From Stutzerimonas kunmingensis (GTDB lineage Bacteria > Pseudomonadota > Gammaproteobacteria > Pseudomonadales > Pseudomonadaceae): 64,000 nucleotides of DNA. The position numbers and the translations under genes are program-made. The stretch is from NCBI RefSeq assembly GCF_900114065.1, contig NZ_FORS01000002.1, positions 434,001-498,000 of the forward strand, given 5' to 3'. The notes under the pieces were generated by a model, which worked only from the letters and a program-made list of their open reading frames with translations, was not told the origin of the DNA and ran no database searches. Below, one piece after another: positions 24,715-33,496 of this stretch; the first letter of the stretch is position 1, and each line of letters begins with the position of its first letter.

Positions 24715-26586
24715 CTATTTGAGCGACAGATAAGGATTGTTCGGTGGAACGGCATCGAATATGTGCGATGGGTCTTCGAGCAAATAGCCATGCACCTGGC
24801 GCGTTTTGCGCGGTCCCATGACCTCGCACGTCCTGATGTTCAGACCCGATGGCTGTTTCCTGTGGAGTCCGAGTTTTTCAAAGCGCTTCTGCACCCACTG
24901 CCAGTCCTGCAGGGCCGCGTCCTTCGCAAGCGGCCCAATGGTTGGATGCTCTTGTGCGTAGCGCTGGAAAACACCAGGGCTGATCAGGTAAACCGTGTCG
25001 GACACGGTATGTACCAGGGCCTTGGCGTCATTGATGATGAGCTTGCGGGTCTGGACGGCCTGTTTCAGCCAGGCCATGAAATGCTCGCCCGATGGCCGCC
25101 CGGTAAATGAGGCGAAATCGTGCGGCGCAGGCGCGGCGGTCGGCGCCGAAGGACCTGGGGCCGATGCGGGAGGGTCGAGCGGCACCGCTGCATCGTCGGC
25201 ACCCTCTGGCGGGGCTTCGACGGACTGCTCCGGCTCAGGCGTTGTCTCGAACATCGCCAGCATGCTTTCCAGTGGGTCGGCCGGATTGCGCTGCGTGCTG
25301 GGAGGTATGGCGTGACTTCCGCCCGACTGATCTGGACGGCTGCTTGCTGCGGGCTCCTTCTCCGTTGCCACCGCTGCTCCAGGTAGCAATGCAGCGTCGG
25401 GTGCGGACGGGCGCGGCCCGTCCTCGGCCTCGCCGGCGTTGTCCACGGTCACGGTTCCCGCAAATGGGCTGGGTCGCTCCGAGGGCTCCCAGATCAGCGC
25501 CGGGGCCAGGCGCAGGAGCGTGAAGGCATGGGACCAGCCACTCTCACTGGTAATAGTTGCGCGCCAGATGGCCTTGCCGGAGGCGGTGGGCTGCAACATG
25601 GCATGATCCTGTAGCACGTTGAACACGGCCGTGTTGTTCGCGGGGATGCCATCGACCCCCTGGGACAGCAGGTGCGCGCGCAGCTTGTCCGAGACTGTCT
25701 TGCTCACCAGCCACAGCGCGTCCTCGGTGAGCCAGCCATCGGAGGCCTCCGGCTGGTTCAGTTTCAGCTCTTCCTTGAGCAGGTAGCGCAGCCCGTTGAC
25801 CAGCTTGCGTTGGAGCGAGTGCTTGGGCGCGGCCATGGCGCGCGCGGGATCGCCGCCCAGCTCCTGGGCGACGGAGGCGCGGTCGGCCTGCACGACAAGC
25901 TCGCCCAGAACCCCGGCGTGCTCGTACTGCCCAGCCAAGACGTAGAGCAGCGGCGCCCACAAGGATGGATAGCCACTGAGCCAGTCCAGCAGATCGCGAT
26001 TGAGCAATTGCTGGTACAGCAAGCCTGTCGCGGCGCTATGAAGCCGGTACTCGCGGTCGTCGCGGTAGCGGAAGCGGTACGGTTGGCGCAGCGGGCCGTG
26101 CCATGGGTGCCAGGTGCTGCCGTCGGCCAGCTCGACGTGCAGATCGACGGCCACCTTGCCGATGTCATGGAGCAGTGCGGCATAGGCGACGGCCGCAGTC
26201 CAGGCTTCGGCCTGCGCCGCCTGGTCTTCGGGGCTGGCCCCGATGGGCAGCAGATGGGACTGCCGCAGCTTTAGGCTGTAGGCGACGATTTCGAGGCCAT
26301 GGTCGAGCATGCCGCCCGGGTAGGCATGGTGATGCGCTTCGGAAGCCGGGAAGGCCTGGACCAGCTCGGCGTAGCGCTCCAGCGGCGCGCGGTACAGGGA
26401 GGCGAACTGCTTGCGCGAAAGCGAGGTGCGCTGCCAGATGTGTTCCAGCAGCTTCTGCCGGCGCGGGGTGGCGAGCAACGATGCGGCCGACTCCGGCCGC
26501 ATCAACCCTTTCGGGAGGTCGGTGGCGGGTGCTGGCGACGGCGCGGCAGCGACCGGGGGCCGTTTTCGCTGGAACAGGGAGAGCAT
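24715..26586 (-). CDS. MobH-family relaxase (TraI_2 domain)
   Basis: Relaxase that nicks the element at oriT and pilots the strand into the recipient. It is 623 aa from the ATG at 26586 (MLSLFQRKRP), the usual start in this family; the frame is open upstream to 26736 but that part is Arg/Lys-rich and repeat-containing. The N-terminal TraI_2 domain holds the HD-like metal motifs: HHHAYPGGMLDHGLEI (H85-H87, H96) and LLHDIGKVAVDLH (H140, D141). A Pro/Ala-rich linker follows, then a C-terminal domain (SGEHFMAWLKQAVQTRKLII). It belongs to the ICEclc/PAGI-2-type group. The likely oriT region is directly upstream. Confidence 0.9.
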   Translation of the reverse strand: MLSLFQRKRPPVAAAPSPAPATDLPKGLMRPESAASLLATPRRQKLLEHIWQRTSLSRKQFASLYRAPLERYAELVQAFPASEAHHHAYPGGMLDHGLEIVAYSLKLRQSHLLPIGASPEDQAAQAEAWTAAVAYAALLHDIGKVAVDLHVELADGSTWHPWHGPLRQPYRFRYRDDREYRLHSAATGLLYQQLLNRDLLDWLSGYPSLWAPLLYVLAGQYEHAGVLGELVVQADRASVAQELGGDPARAMAAPKHSLQRKLVNGLRYLLKEELKLNQPEASDGWLTEDALWLVSKTVSDKLRAHLLSQGVDGIPANNTAVFNVLQDHAMLQPTASGKAIWRATITSESGWSHAFTLLRLAPALIWEPSERPSPFAGTVTVDNAGEAEDGPRPSAPDAALLPGAAVATEKEPAASSRPDQSGGSHAIPPSTQRNPADPLESMLAMFETTPEPEQSVEAPPEGADDAAVPLDPPASAPGPSAPTAAPAPHDFASFTGRPSGEHFMAWLKQAVQTRKLIINDAKALVHTVSDTVYLISPGVFQRYAQEHPTIGPLAKDAALQDWQWVQKRFEKLGLHRKQPSGLNIRTCEVMGPRKTRQVHGYLLEDPSHIFDAVPPNNPYLSLK

Positions 26587-26901
26587 GTCGATGTCCTGAT
26601 AGCGGGCCGGGCGGGAGGCCTTTTTGCCTTTTCGGGATAGGGCCTTTCCCCTTGCATCCCATTCCCTTGCCGTTTCGACCCTTTGGCCTTTCACCGTTTC
26701 GGTATAGCTGGGCCTGAGTTGCGGCTCCAGCGTCAATGCGGAACCCGCACGAATGGATTGGACGGCGAATTGGCGCTGGCCCCGGCCTATGCTGCCGGGA
26801 CGCTACACCGCCAGGTGGGCTCCCACTCAGGCGATCAAGTTGACAAAGGCGACAAAGGCGACTAGAGTGAGTCTTGTCTCAAACCTACCTGGGAGTTGAC
26901 C
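26587..26901. other. Intergenic region between the relaxase and the RES/Xre pair; candidate oriT and promoters
   Basis: 315 bp without a convincing gene. The part next to the relaxase has short repeated words: CCGTTTCG occurs twice (26670-26677 and 26694-26701), with several CCTTT and GGCCTTT blocks around them. The right side carries the promoter at 26840-26868 and two copies of GGCGACAAAGGCGAC-type sequence. oriT sites of MobH-type elements are usually found close to the relaxase gene, so this is the best place in the window for one. I could not identify a nick site. Confidence 0.35.
26840..26868 (+). promoter_or_regulatory. Sigma70-type promoter of the RES/Xre pair
   Basis: TTGACA (26840-26845), 17-bp spacer, TAGAGT (26863-26868), located 33 nt before the antitoxin start. 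A GGCGACAAA/GGCGACTA direct repeat lies inside the spacer and could be an autoregulatory site. Confidence 0.6.
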
Positions 26902-27528
26902 ATGCCCACTGCGATCGAATTCATTGCCGACCGGCTGCCGCGCGTCACGGTGGAGGATGTGCGACGCTTCGCCGATACCGTCGAAATCCGGGATGCCCCG
27001 GCTTTCGCGGCCGAGTTGCAGGCGTTCATCCACGAGCGCGTGGAGGCTGTGACGCTGCCCGCTAACCTGGAAGGTGAAACGGTGGCGCAGGCCTTGCAGC
27101 GCAAGGCGGCCGCGTTGCGCTCCGACACGCGCTGGGCACCGACTGAAACCGACGTCCAGAGAGGCCGCGCCGTGCTGCTGGAAGCCTTCAATCAGCCGGA
27201 CAACCTGCCGCCTGCCGAGTTCGCCAAGCTGGCGGACAAGTCGCGCCAGCAAATCTACAAGGACATCCTCGCCCGTCGGCTACTGGCGCTGAACGTGGGG
27301 CCGCGCGGCCAGAAGCTGCCCGACTGGCAGCTCGACCCGGTGAAGCAGCAGTTGACCCAAACCGTGCTCCAGGAGGTCGAGGGCATCGACCACTGGACGA
27401 TCTACAGCGCGCTGTCCGAGCCGCTCGAAGGCTTGGGCGGTCGCTCGCCGGTGGATGCGGTGACGCATGGCACGATCGATGACGTGGCCGAGGCCGTGTT
27501 CAACGTGCTGGGCGTCCAGGTGCATTGA
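26902..27528 (+). CDS. Xre/MbcA/ParS-like antitoxin partner of the RES toxin
   Basis: 208 aa protein. The ATG at 26902 follows GGGAG; a TTG two codons earlier is also possible. The central part has an HTH-like segment (FAKLADKSRQQIYKDILARR). The last 80 residues resemble the MbcA/ParS toxin-binding domain (HWTIYSALSEPLEGLGGRSP, then TIDDVAEAVFNVLGVQ). It lies 12 nt upstream of a RES-domain protein, the standard antitoxin-toxin order for RES-Xre systems. At 208 aa it is longer than the usual 110-150 aa antitoxin because of an extra helical N-terminus. It would both neutralise the toxin and repress the promoter. Confidence 0.72.
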   Translation: MPTAIEFIADRLPRVTVEDVRRFADTVEIRDAPAFAAELQAFIHERVEAVTLPANLEGETVAQALQRKAAALRSDTRWAPTETDVQRGRAVLLEAFNQPDNLPPAEFAKLADKSRQQIYKDILARRLLALNVGPRGQKLPDWQLDPVKQQLTQTVLQEVEGIDHWTIYSALSEPLEGLGGRSPVDAVTHGTIDDVAEAVFNVLGVQVH

Positions 27529-27540
27529 AGCGAGATCGCC

Positions 27541-28173
27541 ATGAGCCACGAGCTGCCTTCGTTCCTGATCGATGACGGTGAACTGCTCCAGCATGTGAGC
27601 CGCGTCGTCTATCGGGGCAGCCCGCTGTACTATGGCCGCAGCAGCACGAATCGCTACGATGACCCGGCGGGGGCCTACGGCGTGCTCTACCTGGGGCGCG
27701 ACCTGCCCACGGCGCTGATGGAGTCGGTGTTTCACAAGCACCAGTGGCTTGCGGACACGCAACGCTCGATCGCGCTGAAAGAAGTCCAAGCCCGGATGGT
27801 GCGCGCAGTAGGCGTGATGGACGACGTGCTTCTGGCCGATATCACGACGCCGGGCGTCATGGCGGGCTACTTCGGCCTGAACCTAGAGCAGTTGGCCAGC
27901 CGCGACTACACGCACACGCAGCAGGTGTCCGCCCAGGTGCATGCGATGCTCGCAGATGACGGCCAGGCGCTGTTCGACGGGGTGCTCTATCCGTCGCGCA
28001 ACAACTATCCCGCTAAGAGCATCGCCCTGTTCGAGCGTGCGGGAGCGAAGGTTGGCGTCATCGAGGACATCGACCTGGTGGACCACGTGGACTGGCCGCA
28101 TTTTGTTGCCACCTACCGCATCGGCGTTGAACCTGACCCCGGCCCGGTGGGGCCGGATGACGAAGCGTCCTGA
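27541..28173 (+). CDS. RES-domain toxin (NAD+ phosphorylase family)
   Basis: 210 aa protein with the RES-domain pattern: VVYRGSPLYYGRSSTNRYDD near the start (Arg and Tyr of the active site), GAYGVLYLGRDLPTALMESV with the catalytic-type Glu, and DGVLYPSRNNYPAKSIALFE carrying the conserved Ser. RES toxins such as MbcT deplete NAD+ when not bound by their antitoxin. The pairing with the gene 12 nt upstream and the place beside the relaxase suggest it stabilises the element or excludes competitors. It lacks a signal peptide and should act in the cytoplasm. Confidence 0.82.
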   Translation: MSHELPSFLIDDGELLQHVSRVVYRGSPLYYGRSSTNRYDDPAGAYGVLYLGRDLPTALMESVFHKHQWLADTQRSIALKEVQARMVRAVGVMDDVLLADITTPGVMAGYFGLNLEQLASRDYTHTQQVSAQVHAMLADDGQALFDGVLYPSRNNYPAKSIALFERAGAKVGVIEDIDLVDHVDWPHFVATYRIGVEPDPGPVGPDDEAS

Positions 28174-28257
28174 AGCAGCAAGAAAACACATTGAAGCCGC
28201 AAACCGAATGAAGTGGAGCAAACTGGAATAGGCATTCCTTAACAGCAGGATACGACC

Positions 28258-28629
28258 ATGAACACGACGACCCGCACCAGCACCGCAGAACGCCTCGGCC
28301 GCGCCTTTGGCCGCGGATGGCGCGCCTATGCGCGCGGCGAACGGCGGGCGTCGAATTGGCTGGTATTCAGGGGTGTGCCGCGAGCTGGTGCTACCGCACT
28401 TGTGTGGGTCTTCAAGCTGGCTGTGCTCGGGGTGCTGCTCTACGTTGCTTTCTGGTTCGCACTCGTGCTGCTGGGCGTGGTGGTGGCAGGATGGGCTATG
28501 AATCAGCACCATCCCGATGAAGAAGGGTTTGAACTGCAGTACCCAACCATTGAGGAACTGCGGGCCACGCCTGGCTACGATCCCAACCTGTACAACGATA
28601 CCTCCCACGAGATGTACCAAGACGACTGA
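28258..28629 (+). CDS. DUF3742 family ICE protein
   Basis: 123 aa small membrane protein of the DUF3742 family, often found beside traG in elements of this type. It has a basic N-terminus (AERLGRAFGRGWRAYARGER), a hydrophobic region of about 35 residues (ATALVWVFKLAVLGVLLYVA and beyond) that could form one or two helices, and an acidic C-terminus (EELRATPGYDPNLYNDTSHE). The function is unknown. It lies on the plus strand, convergent with the TraG-like gene, 85 nt after the RES toxin. Confidence 0.78.
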   Translation: MNTTTRTSTAERLGRAFGRGWRAYARGERRASNWLVFRGVPRAGATALVWVFKLAVLGVLLYVAFWFALVLLGVVVAGWAMNQHHPDEEGFELQYPTIEELRATPGYDPNLYNDTSHEMYQDD

Positions 28630-28646
28630 CGCCGAAGGTCATTCGA

Positions 28647-30167
28647 TCATTTGAGCTTGCCGCCTGAGACAGCACCTGCTCCTTTGCCGCCAGCGCTTCC
28701 TGCATCCTTTGTGGCAGTGGCGAAGGTGTTGGCGATTGCACCGGCACGTACACCGACCCAGGTGAGTGCGCCAATCCAGAACGTAGGCAGGACGATGAAC
28801 ATGGTGCCCATGACGAACATCAGAAGCATGTCGCCAAAGGCATTGTTCAATCCCACCAGCGGGTCGAAGTTGGTGTGCGGCCGATTCCACCCGAAGCCCC
28901 AGCCGTAAAGCGCATCGAGGATGGTGCTGTCGATCCAGCGGGCGAGCTGGAACCAGAAGTCCACGAAGAACAGCGCGAACTGCACGACGCTGACGGTGAC
29001 GACCGTTTTCAGGTCATAGGTGCCGATGACCAGCACGAGCGGGATGCAGATGACCAGCGCCATCTTGAGCAAGGCGAGGACCATGGGCAGAGCCTGTCTC
29101 ACGACGTCCATGGCAGGAAACGCGGCAATCGCGCCGACTGCCATGCCGACGTCGCCCGTGGCGCGCGTCACGATGTTCGGCAGGGTCTTGTCGATCTGGC
29201 CGCCGTAGTCCGTATAGACGCTGCCCTGGTTCAACTTCTGCTGCCGCGGGGAGGCGATGGCGCGGATCACCGAGTCGTCCACCTCGGCCCGGCTCAGGAA
29301 CCCGGCCCAGCCCGCCAGGCGATTCAGCAGGCTCGGGTCCACCTGTCCCAGCAGGCGTGCCCGCAGGCCGTTGCTGCCATCGGCCCACCACTGCCTACAG
29401 TTCGGATAGCCGCCGCCGCTGGCCACCTGCGCAAGCCCGGCATCGCGGTTGCTGTCGTAGGGCCAGTCGTCGCGCGGCGTGCTGGAACGGTACGTGTCGT
29501 AGTAGCCGTTGGTGTCGGTGAAGAACCTCGATCCGATCCAGGTCACGTCGTGCATCTGCTGCTCATCGAGCTGAGGGCGCTGCATGAACAGTTTGGCCCG
29601 CGCAGGCCCATAGCAATCCCGCGAGAAGTCCGCCACTTCCTGGGCCAGCACCGGGTCGTCAATGCGGGTCGCGTCGATCTCCATGCGCATTTGCCGCAGG
29701 TCCGTACCACATGGGATCGCCGCCACCGAGGCGCTCGTGACAGCGCGCGAGAGCGCGTGCATGAAGGCCCACCAGACCGGCACCTTCGCGGACTGGTTGT
29801 TGATGGTGCTGAAGGACTGTGACCAGCCGGTATCCGTGGGCTGTGGCACGCTGACCTGGCACTGGGCCGAGCGCGAGCTGTCGTACTGGATGGTGTTGAG
29901 GTCCACGTCGATGAACGGAATGCCCGCGAACATCACCACCACGATGGCGACGAAGACCCGGTTCTCGATGCGGACGGCCGAGAGCAAGCCCTTGTTGCCT
30001 TCGTCGGCACCTTCCGCACGGGCCTTCAGCCACTCCTGCACGATGATGGCGACGAAAGGCAGCGCGAATACCCCGCTGGACACCAGCACCGCCCAGATGC
30101 CGTTGTTGACGATCCAGGACACGAGGGTCAGGTAGTACTCCAGGTAGTCGGTCGTAAAAAGCGTCAT
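28647..30167 (-). CDS. Conjugal transfer protein, TraG N-terminal-like
   Basis: 506 aa inner-membrane mating-pair protein. At least two hydrophobic segments lie at the N-terminus (VSWIVNNGIWAVLVSSGVFA; FVAIVVVMFAGIPFIDVDLN), followed by a large hydrophilic region with Cys residues. More helices lie in the C-terminal half (ALLKMALVICIPLVLVIGTY, MLLMFVMGTMFIVLPTFWIG). This layout matches the TraG-N proteins that end the T4SS gene block of ICEclc-like elements, involved in mating-pair stabilisation. It is the last minus-strand gene of the long transfer operon, 15 nt after the small membrane protein at 30183. Confidence 0.82.
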   Translation of the reverse strand: MTLFTTDYLEYYLTLVSWIVNNGIWAVLVSSGVFALPFVAIIVQEWLKARAEGADEGNKGLLSAVRIENRVFVAIVVVMFAGIPFIDVDLNTIQYDSSRSAQCQVSVPQPTDTGWSQSFSTINNQSAKVPVWWAFMHALSRAVTSASVAAIPCGTDLRQMRMEIDATRIDDPVLAQEVADFSRDCYGPARAKLFMQRPQLDEQQMHDVTWIGSRFFTDTNGYYDTYRSSTPRDDWPYDSNRDAGLAQVASGGGYPNCRQWWADGSNGLRARLLGQVDPSLLNRLAGWAGFLSRAEVDDSVIRAIASPRQQKLNQGSVYTDYGGQIDKTLPNIVTRATGDVGMAVGAIAAFPAMDVVRQALPMVLALLKMALVICIPLVLVIGTYDLKTVVTVSVVQFALFFVDFWFQLARWIDSTILDALYGWGFGWNRPHTNFDPLVGLNNAFGDMLLMFVMGTMFIVLPTFWIGALTWVGVRAGAIANTFATATKDAGSAGGKGAGAVSGGKLK

Positions 30168-30182
30168 GGCACCAATCTCCCC

Positions 30183-30542
30183 TCAGCCCTGCATCAGCAG
30201 GCTGATTTCCAGCGCCACGATGGCGACGCCGCCGGCGATCTCGCTGCGCACCAGACGGCGCCGTGCCTGGGCGTCGTCGCCCTCGCGCGCCAGGAGCCGG
30301 CGGCGCATCCACATCCATCCGCAGGCCGTCGCGCCGTACAAGCACAGCCGCCATACCAGGAAGTAGCCCGACGCGGCCGCCAGCCACTGCTCCCAGCCGG
30401 CCACGCTGCCGACGAGATAGATGCCGACGATGTTGGCGCCCACGGCAGCGGCAACGAGTACCGCCGTCCACAGCAGCGTCTTCGCCGCGCGCCGGCTGAA
30501 CAGCCAGCGCGGCCGCAGCCAACTGGAACTCACCGGGGTCAT
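30183..30542 (-). CDS. Small membrane protein of the transfer operon
   Basis: 119 aa. It has three hydrophobic segments (KTLLWTAVLVAAAVGANIVG; AASGYFLVWRLCLYGATACG; GGVAIVALEISLLMQG) separated by basic loops, so it is a small inner-membrane protein. The start at 30542 overlaps the stop of the TIGR03755 gene by 4 nt. The position between TIGR03755 and TraG-N is conserved in ICEs of this family, but I know no assigned function; it probably belongs to the T4SS membrane complex. Confidence 0.65.
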   Translation of the reverse strand: MTPVSSSWLRPRWLFSRRAAKTLLWTAVLVAAAVGANIVGIYLVGSVAGWEQWLAAASGYFLVWRLCLYGATACGWMWMRRRLLAREGDDAQARRRLVRSEIAGGVAIVALEISLLMQG

Positions 30543-31933
30543 GGGTTGCCTCCCGGATTGCCCCTCTGGAGCCGGTCGAGGCGGTCGGGAACCGGATCGC
30601 CCTCGTAGATGCCGCGCGAGCCCGCCGCACGCGTGCCGTGGCGCTGGATGATGGCCATCGGCGAGTTGTTCGCCAACTCGCGCCGCAACTCCAGTTCGGT
30701 CTTGAGGTTGCGGATCTCCTGGTCGAGCGTGTCGCTCTCGTGGTTCACCGCATCGACCGCCAACTGGTTCGCCGCCACGTTGGGTTCCTTCTTCCCGGTC
30801 AACAGGGTCCGCTGGAGCAGCAATGCCTTCTCCAAGACGGACGACAGTGCGACCTCCGACGCCAGGCGGCGTGCCAGCAGGTCCTGATCCGGTTCGTCGC
30901 GCAGCGCCTCGATGACGCCGCGCGTGATGGGCAGCGACGCGCTGCCGGCCGCGCGCAGGTTCTCGAACGTGGTGTTGCGCGTCCCCGAGATCAGCTCCTG
31001 AAGGGCTTCCAGCTTCGTCTCGTATTCCTCCTGGATCAGCGGCGTCAGCCCGACCCCGGGCACCGTCTCGGTCTTTGTGCAGGAATCGCAGGTGCGCTGC
31101 TCCTGTTCCCCGAGCACCCGCGTCGCCCATTCAACCGCTTGCTGGGGCGACGTCCAGGTCTGGCAGGACAGGCTTGCGCAACTGGCTGGCGCGATGGACG
31201 ACGTGTCCGTCACGCCGCGGCCGTTGACAAGGTTGTAGCCGGCGCGGGTCACGTCACCGACCACCCGGATCGCACGCTGGCCCGCGCCGCCGGCATTGCT
31301 GCCGCCCACCCAGGGCACGCCGTCGTTGCCGCGCCGCGTCTCGGCCTGTTCGATCGCCGACACGGCGTCAGTGCTCGACACCGCGTCGCGCAGCGCCATG
31401 CCCTCAGCCATCTGGCTCCAGCCCAACTGGCCACCTGCCATGTCGGCCATCTTCTCGGCCATGGCGCGGCACGCCAGCTTGGAGCGGTCGAAGTCCAGCC
31501 GTGCCTGCAGCACGCCATTGGTGAGCAGGTTGTAGAGGCCGGGATCGGCCCGCTGGATGATCAGTGCGGGAAGCGACGCCACGGCGCTTGTGGCGCTCTG
31601 GATCACGTTGCTCATGATCTGCTGAAAGCCGTTGGTGATGCCGTTGAGCTGGTTGCGCAACGTCGTCTGGATGCTCATGTCGCCGCAGATCAGGTTGCTG
31701 TTCCAGCCAACGCCGACACCGATCGAGCGCATGCCGGCCGCACGCCCCATCGACACCGCGCTGCCGCCGCCGATCGAATACATCACCTCGTCGCCGAGGA
31801 TGGGGCCGCTGGTCTGGAATCCAGCCTGCGCCCATGCGAGGCCGCAGCCCAAGGTGAGCGCCCCGGCCAGCGCTGTCGGACGCAGCAGACGACGAGCTTG
31901 GGCGGGGAGGTTCATCAGTTCTGGACGTTTCAT
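30539..31933 (-). CDS. ICE conjugation protein, TIGR03755 family
   Basis: 464 aa secreted or periplasmic protein. The ATG at 31933 begins MKRPELMNLPAQARRLLRPT and runs into a signal peptide ending at AWAQAG. The mature part is helical, with a Cys-rich patch (SCASLSCQT, TCDSCTKTE) and a C-terminal coiled region. The family is functionally comparable to TraH-type mating-pair formation proteins, but direct evidence is lacking. It is embedded between TIGR03756 (10 nt upstream) and the small membrane protein (4-nt overlap). Confidence 0.83.
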   Translation of the reverse strand: MKRPELMNLPAQARRLLRPTALAGALTLGCGLAWAQAGFQTSGPILGDEVMYSIGGGSAVSMGRAAGMRSIGVGVGWNSNLICGDMSIQTTLRNQLNGITNGFQQIMSNVIQSATSAVASLPALIIQRADPGLYNLLTNGVLQARLDFDRSKLACRAMAEKMADMAGGQLGWSQMAEGMALRDAVSSTDAVSAIEQAETRRGNDGVPWVGGSNAGGAGQRAIRVVGDVTRAGYNLVNGRGVTDTSSIAPASCASLSCQTWTSPQQAVEWATRVLGEQEQRTCDSCTKTETVPGVGLTPLIQEEYETKLEALQELISGTRNTTFENLRAAGSASLPITRGVIEALRDEPDQDLLARRLASEVALSSVLEKALLLQRTLLTGKKEPNVAANQLAVDAVNHESDTLDQEIRNLKTELELRRELANNSPMAIIQRHGTRAAGSRGIYEGDPVPDRLDRLQRGNPGGNP

Positions 31934-31943
31934 TGCCGTACCC

Positions 31944-32891
31944 TCAATAGAAATCGACGCTGCCGAGGAACACCTGGCCGCGGCGTTCGCAGCACGCATA
32001 GGGCCGCCACAACGCCCAGGCGTAGTCGCCTTGTTGGGCCTGTGTCAGGAAGCCGCTGCGTGGGAAGACCGTGCAGGAGGAAGACAGGACGGGCGTGAGT
32101 TCCTGCCACTTGCCTGTCGAGGCATCGCCTTCCATCAGCGCGCCGGCCGGCCAGTAGCCGGGCCGCGAGTTGGCGAGCAGCGGCTGATAGACGTGGATCT
32201 GCCCGCGGCGCGTGACGACATCACCCGCACGCTGGGCGACGACTGCACCGGCCTTGTGGTCGTCGGTCTGGTGCAGGAAGCCGCCACGCGGATACACATT
32301 GCCCCAGAGGTTCATCGTGGTACGTGCGCCGACCTCGCGCAGCCCCGGAATCAGCGCTTCCGGGTAGGCCATCTCGGGCACGTTGTAGCGCCAGGCCAGC
32401 GTGTCCAAGGTGCTGAGCAAGTACGGCATGAACGCCGTACCCGCGCCCTCGCAGAAGTAGCCCGACGATGAGACAAACTGGTTGAACACCTCGACACCAG
32501 GGTGGCCGATCACGTCGGCGTTCTTGAACTTGGCGAGGTTGTTTTCGTGGTCCTCGTTCGTCGTCCCGTCGCCGCCCGCCTGGGCAGACGGGTTGGGCGT
32601 GCTCATCGCCCGGACTTCGACCCAGGGGTTTTCGCCGGTGTTCGAGTACGACGACACCACCGCATCGGGGATGTAGTGGCGCACCTTGATGGATGTGCGC
32701 ACCGTGCAGCCGGTCCAGGTGCAGTAGAGCCAGTAGCAGATGCCGACGACGCGGTATTCGAGGCAGTCGGGCGACGCCACCGAGCCGACGATGGTGGCGG
32801 TGTTGAGGGCGTAGCTGCCGGTGGCACTGAGCAGCAGCACGGACGCCACGCCAGCGCGCAGGCGGCGCATCAGGTCGAATGCTCGGATCAT
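31944..32891 (-). CDS. ICE conjugation protein, TIGR03756 family (TraU-like)
   Basis: 315 aa exported protein. The start at 32891 gives a signal peptide (MIRAFDLMRRLRAGVASVLL ... YALN). Many Cys residues occur in the mature part (SPDCLEYRVVGICYWLYCTW; YACCERRGQVF near the C-terminus), typical of TraU-like periplasmic mating-pair proteins that need disulfide bonds. Nearby DsbA-like and thioredoxin-fold proteins could provide these. It overlaps the upstream TIGR03757 gene by 4 nt, so the three genes are translationally linked. Confidence 0.83.
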   Translation of the reverse strand: MIRAFDLMRRLRAGVASVLLLSATGSYALNTATIVGSVASPDCLEYRVVGICYWLYCTWTGCTVRTSIKVRHYIPDAVVSSYSNTGENPWVEVRAMSTPNPSAQAGGDGTTNEDHENNLAKFKNADVIGHPGVEVFNQFVSSSGYFCEGAGTAFMPYLLSTLDTLAWRYNVPEMAYPEALIPGLREVGARTTMNLWGNVYPRGGFLHQTDDHKAGAVVAQRAGDVVTRRGQIHVYQPLLANSRPGYWPAGALMEGDASTGKWQELTPVLSSSCTVFPRSGFLTQAQQGDYAWALWRPYACCERRGQVFLGSVDFY

Positions 32892-33334
32892 GGCTGAGGC
32901 CTCCGGTGCTGTTCGATGCGCGCGACGGCGCGGGCCACGTCCGGCTCGCCATAGACCACGTAGCGCTGGTCCACCACGACGGCCGGGAGGCTGGTGATGC
33001 CCAGGCTCCAAGCGTCTGTGACGCCCTGGTACGCGGAAGCGAGGCGGCGCTGGAGGTCGGTGCCGCCGCTGGACAGCCGGCGCTTGACGATGGCCGTCGC
33101 CTGCTCGGGGTCGTTGGGCAGCTCCGCTGAAAGCTCCGCTTCAATCCGGTGGGGCTCGTCCAGCTCGATCAGCCGCTCGCCACCCATGGTCTTGAACGGG
33201 TGGCGGCTGTCGGTGACGACCACCACGTCTGCGGCGAAGGCGGCCGGGCTGAAAACGGCCAGCGCGGCCGGCAGCGCAACGGCCAGGCCGAGAGTTCGCC
33301 AGCCTGACGCGAACCTGGAAAGAGATGCTGGCAT
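32888..33334 (-). CDS. ICE conjugation protein, TIGR03757 family (thioredoxin-fold, TrbC-like)
   Basis: 148 aa periplasmic protein with a signal peptide ending at AAFAAD. The mature part has a thioredoxin-like layout (DVVVVTDSRHPFKTMGGERL ... GITSLPAVVVDQRYVVYGEP) with the cis-Pro loop SLPAV but no CxxC, similar to TrbC-type pilus-assembly proteins. It is the first of three overlapping genes, TIGR03757-56-55. The RadC gene lies upstream behind a terminator, so this gene probably starts a new transcript. Confidence 0.8.
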   Translation of the reverse strand: MPASLSRFASGWRTLGLAVALPAALAVFSPAAFAADVVVVTDSRHPFKTMGGERLIELDEPHRIEAELSAELPNDPEQATAIVKRRLSSGGTDLQRRLASAYQGVTDAWSLGITSLPAVVVDQRYVVYGEPDVARAVARIEQHRRPQP

Positions 33335-33446
33335 GTCGCGCGCCCTTGAAGTTGATCAGAGCAGTAGTCAAACGCGAAGCCGATGCGGCCCCAACAAACA
33401 ATGCGCATCGCGCACCGCCCGCATACCTGCTTGTCTCGCGCCCATG

Positions 33447-33471
33447 AAAAAGCGGAGGCCGAAGCCTCCGC
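33447..33471 (-). terminator. Rho-independent terminator after radC
   Basis: On the minus strand an 8-bp perfect stem (GCGGAGGC / GCCTCCGC) closes a TTCG tetraloop and is followed by five T residues. It lies 26 nt past the RadC stop codon and separates radC from the TIGR03757-55 block. Confidence 0.85.
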
Positions 33472-33496
33472 GTGGATCAAGGAGCCGATGCCGTTG

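Noticed and set aside
24715-26736. Longer relaxase reading frame starting at 26736
   Set aside because: The extra 50 residues are basic and lie over repeated words with no family similarity; the ATG at 26586 gives the usual MobH N-terminus.
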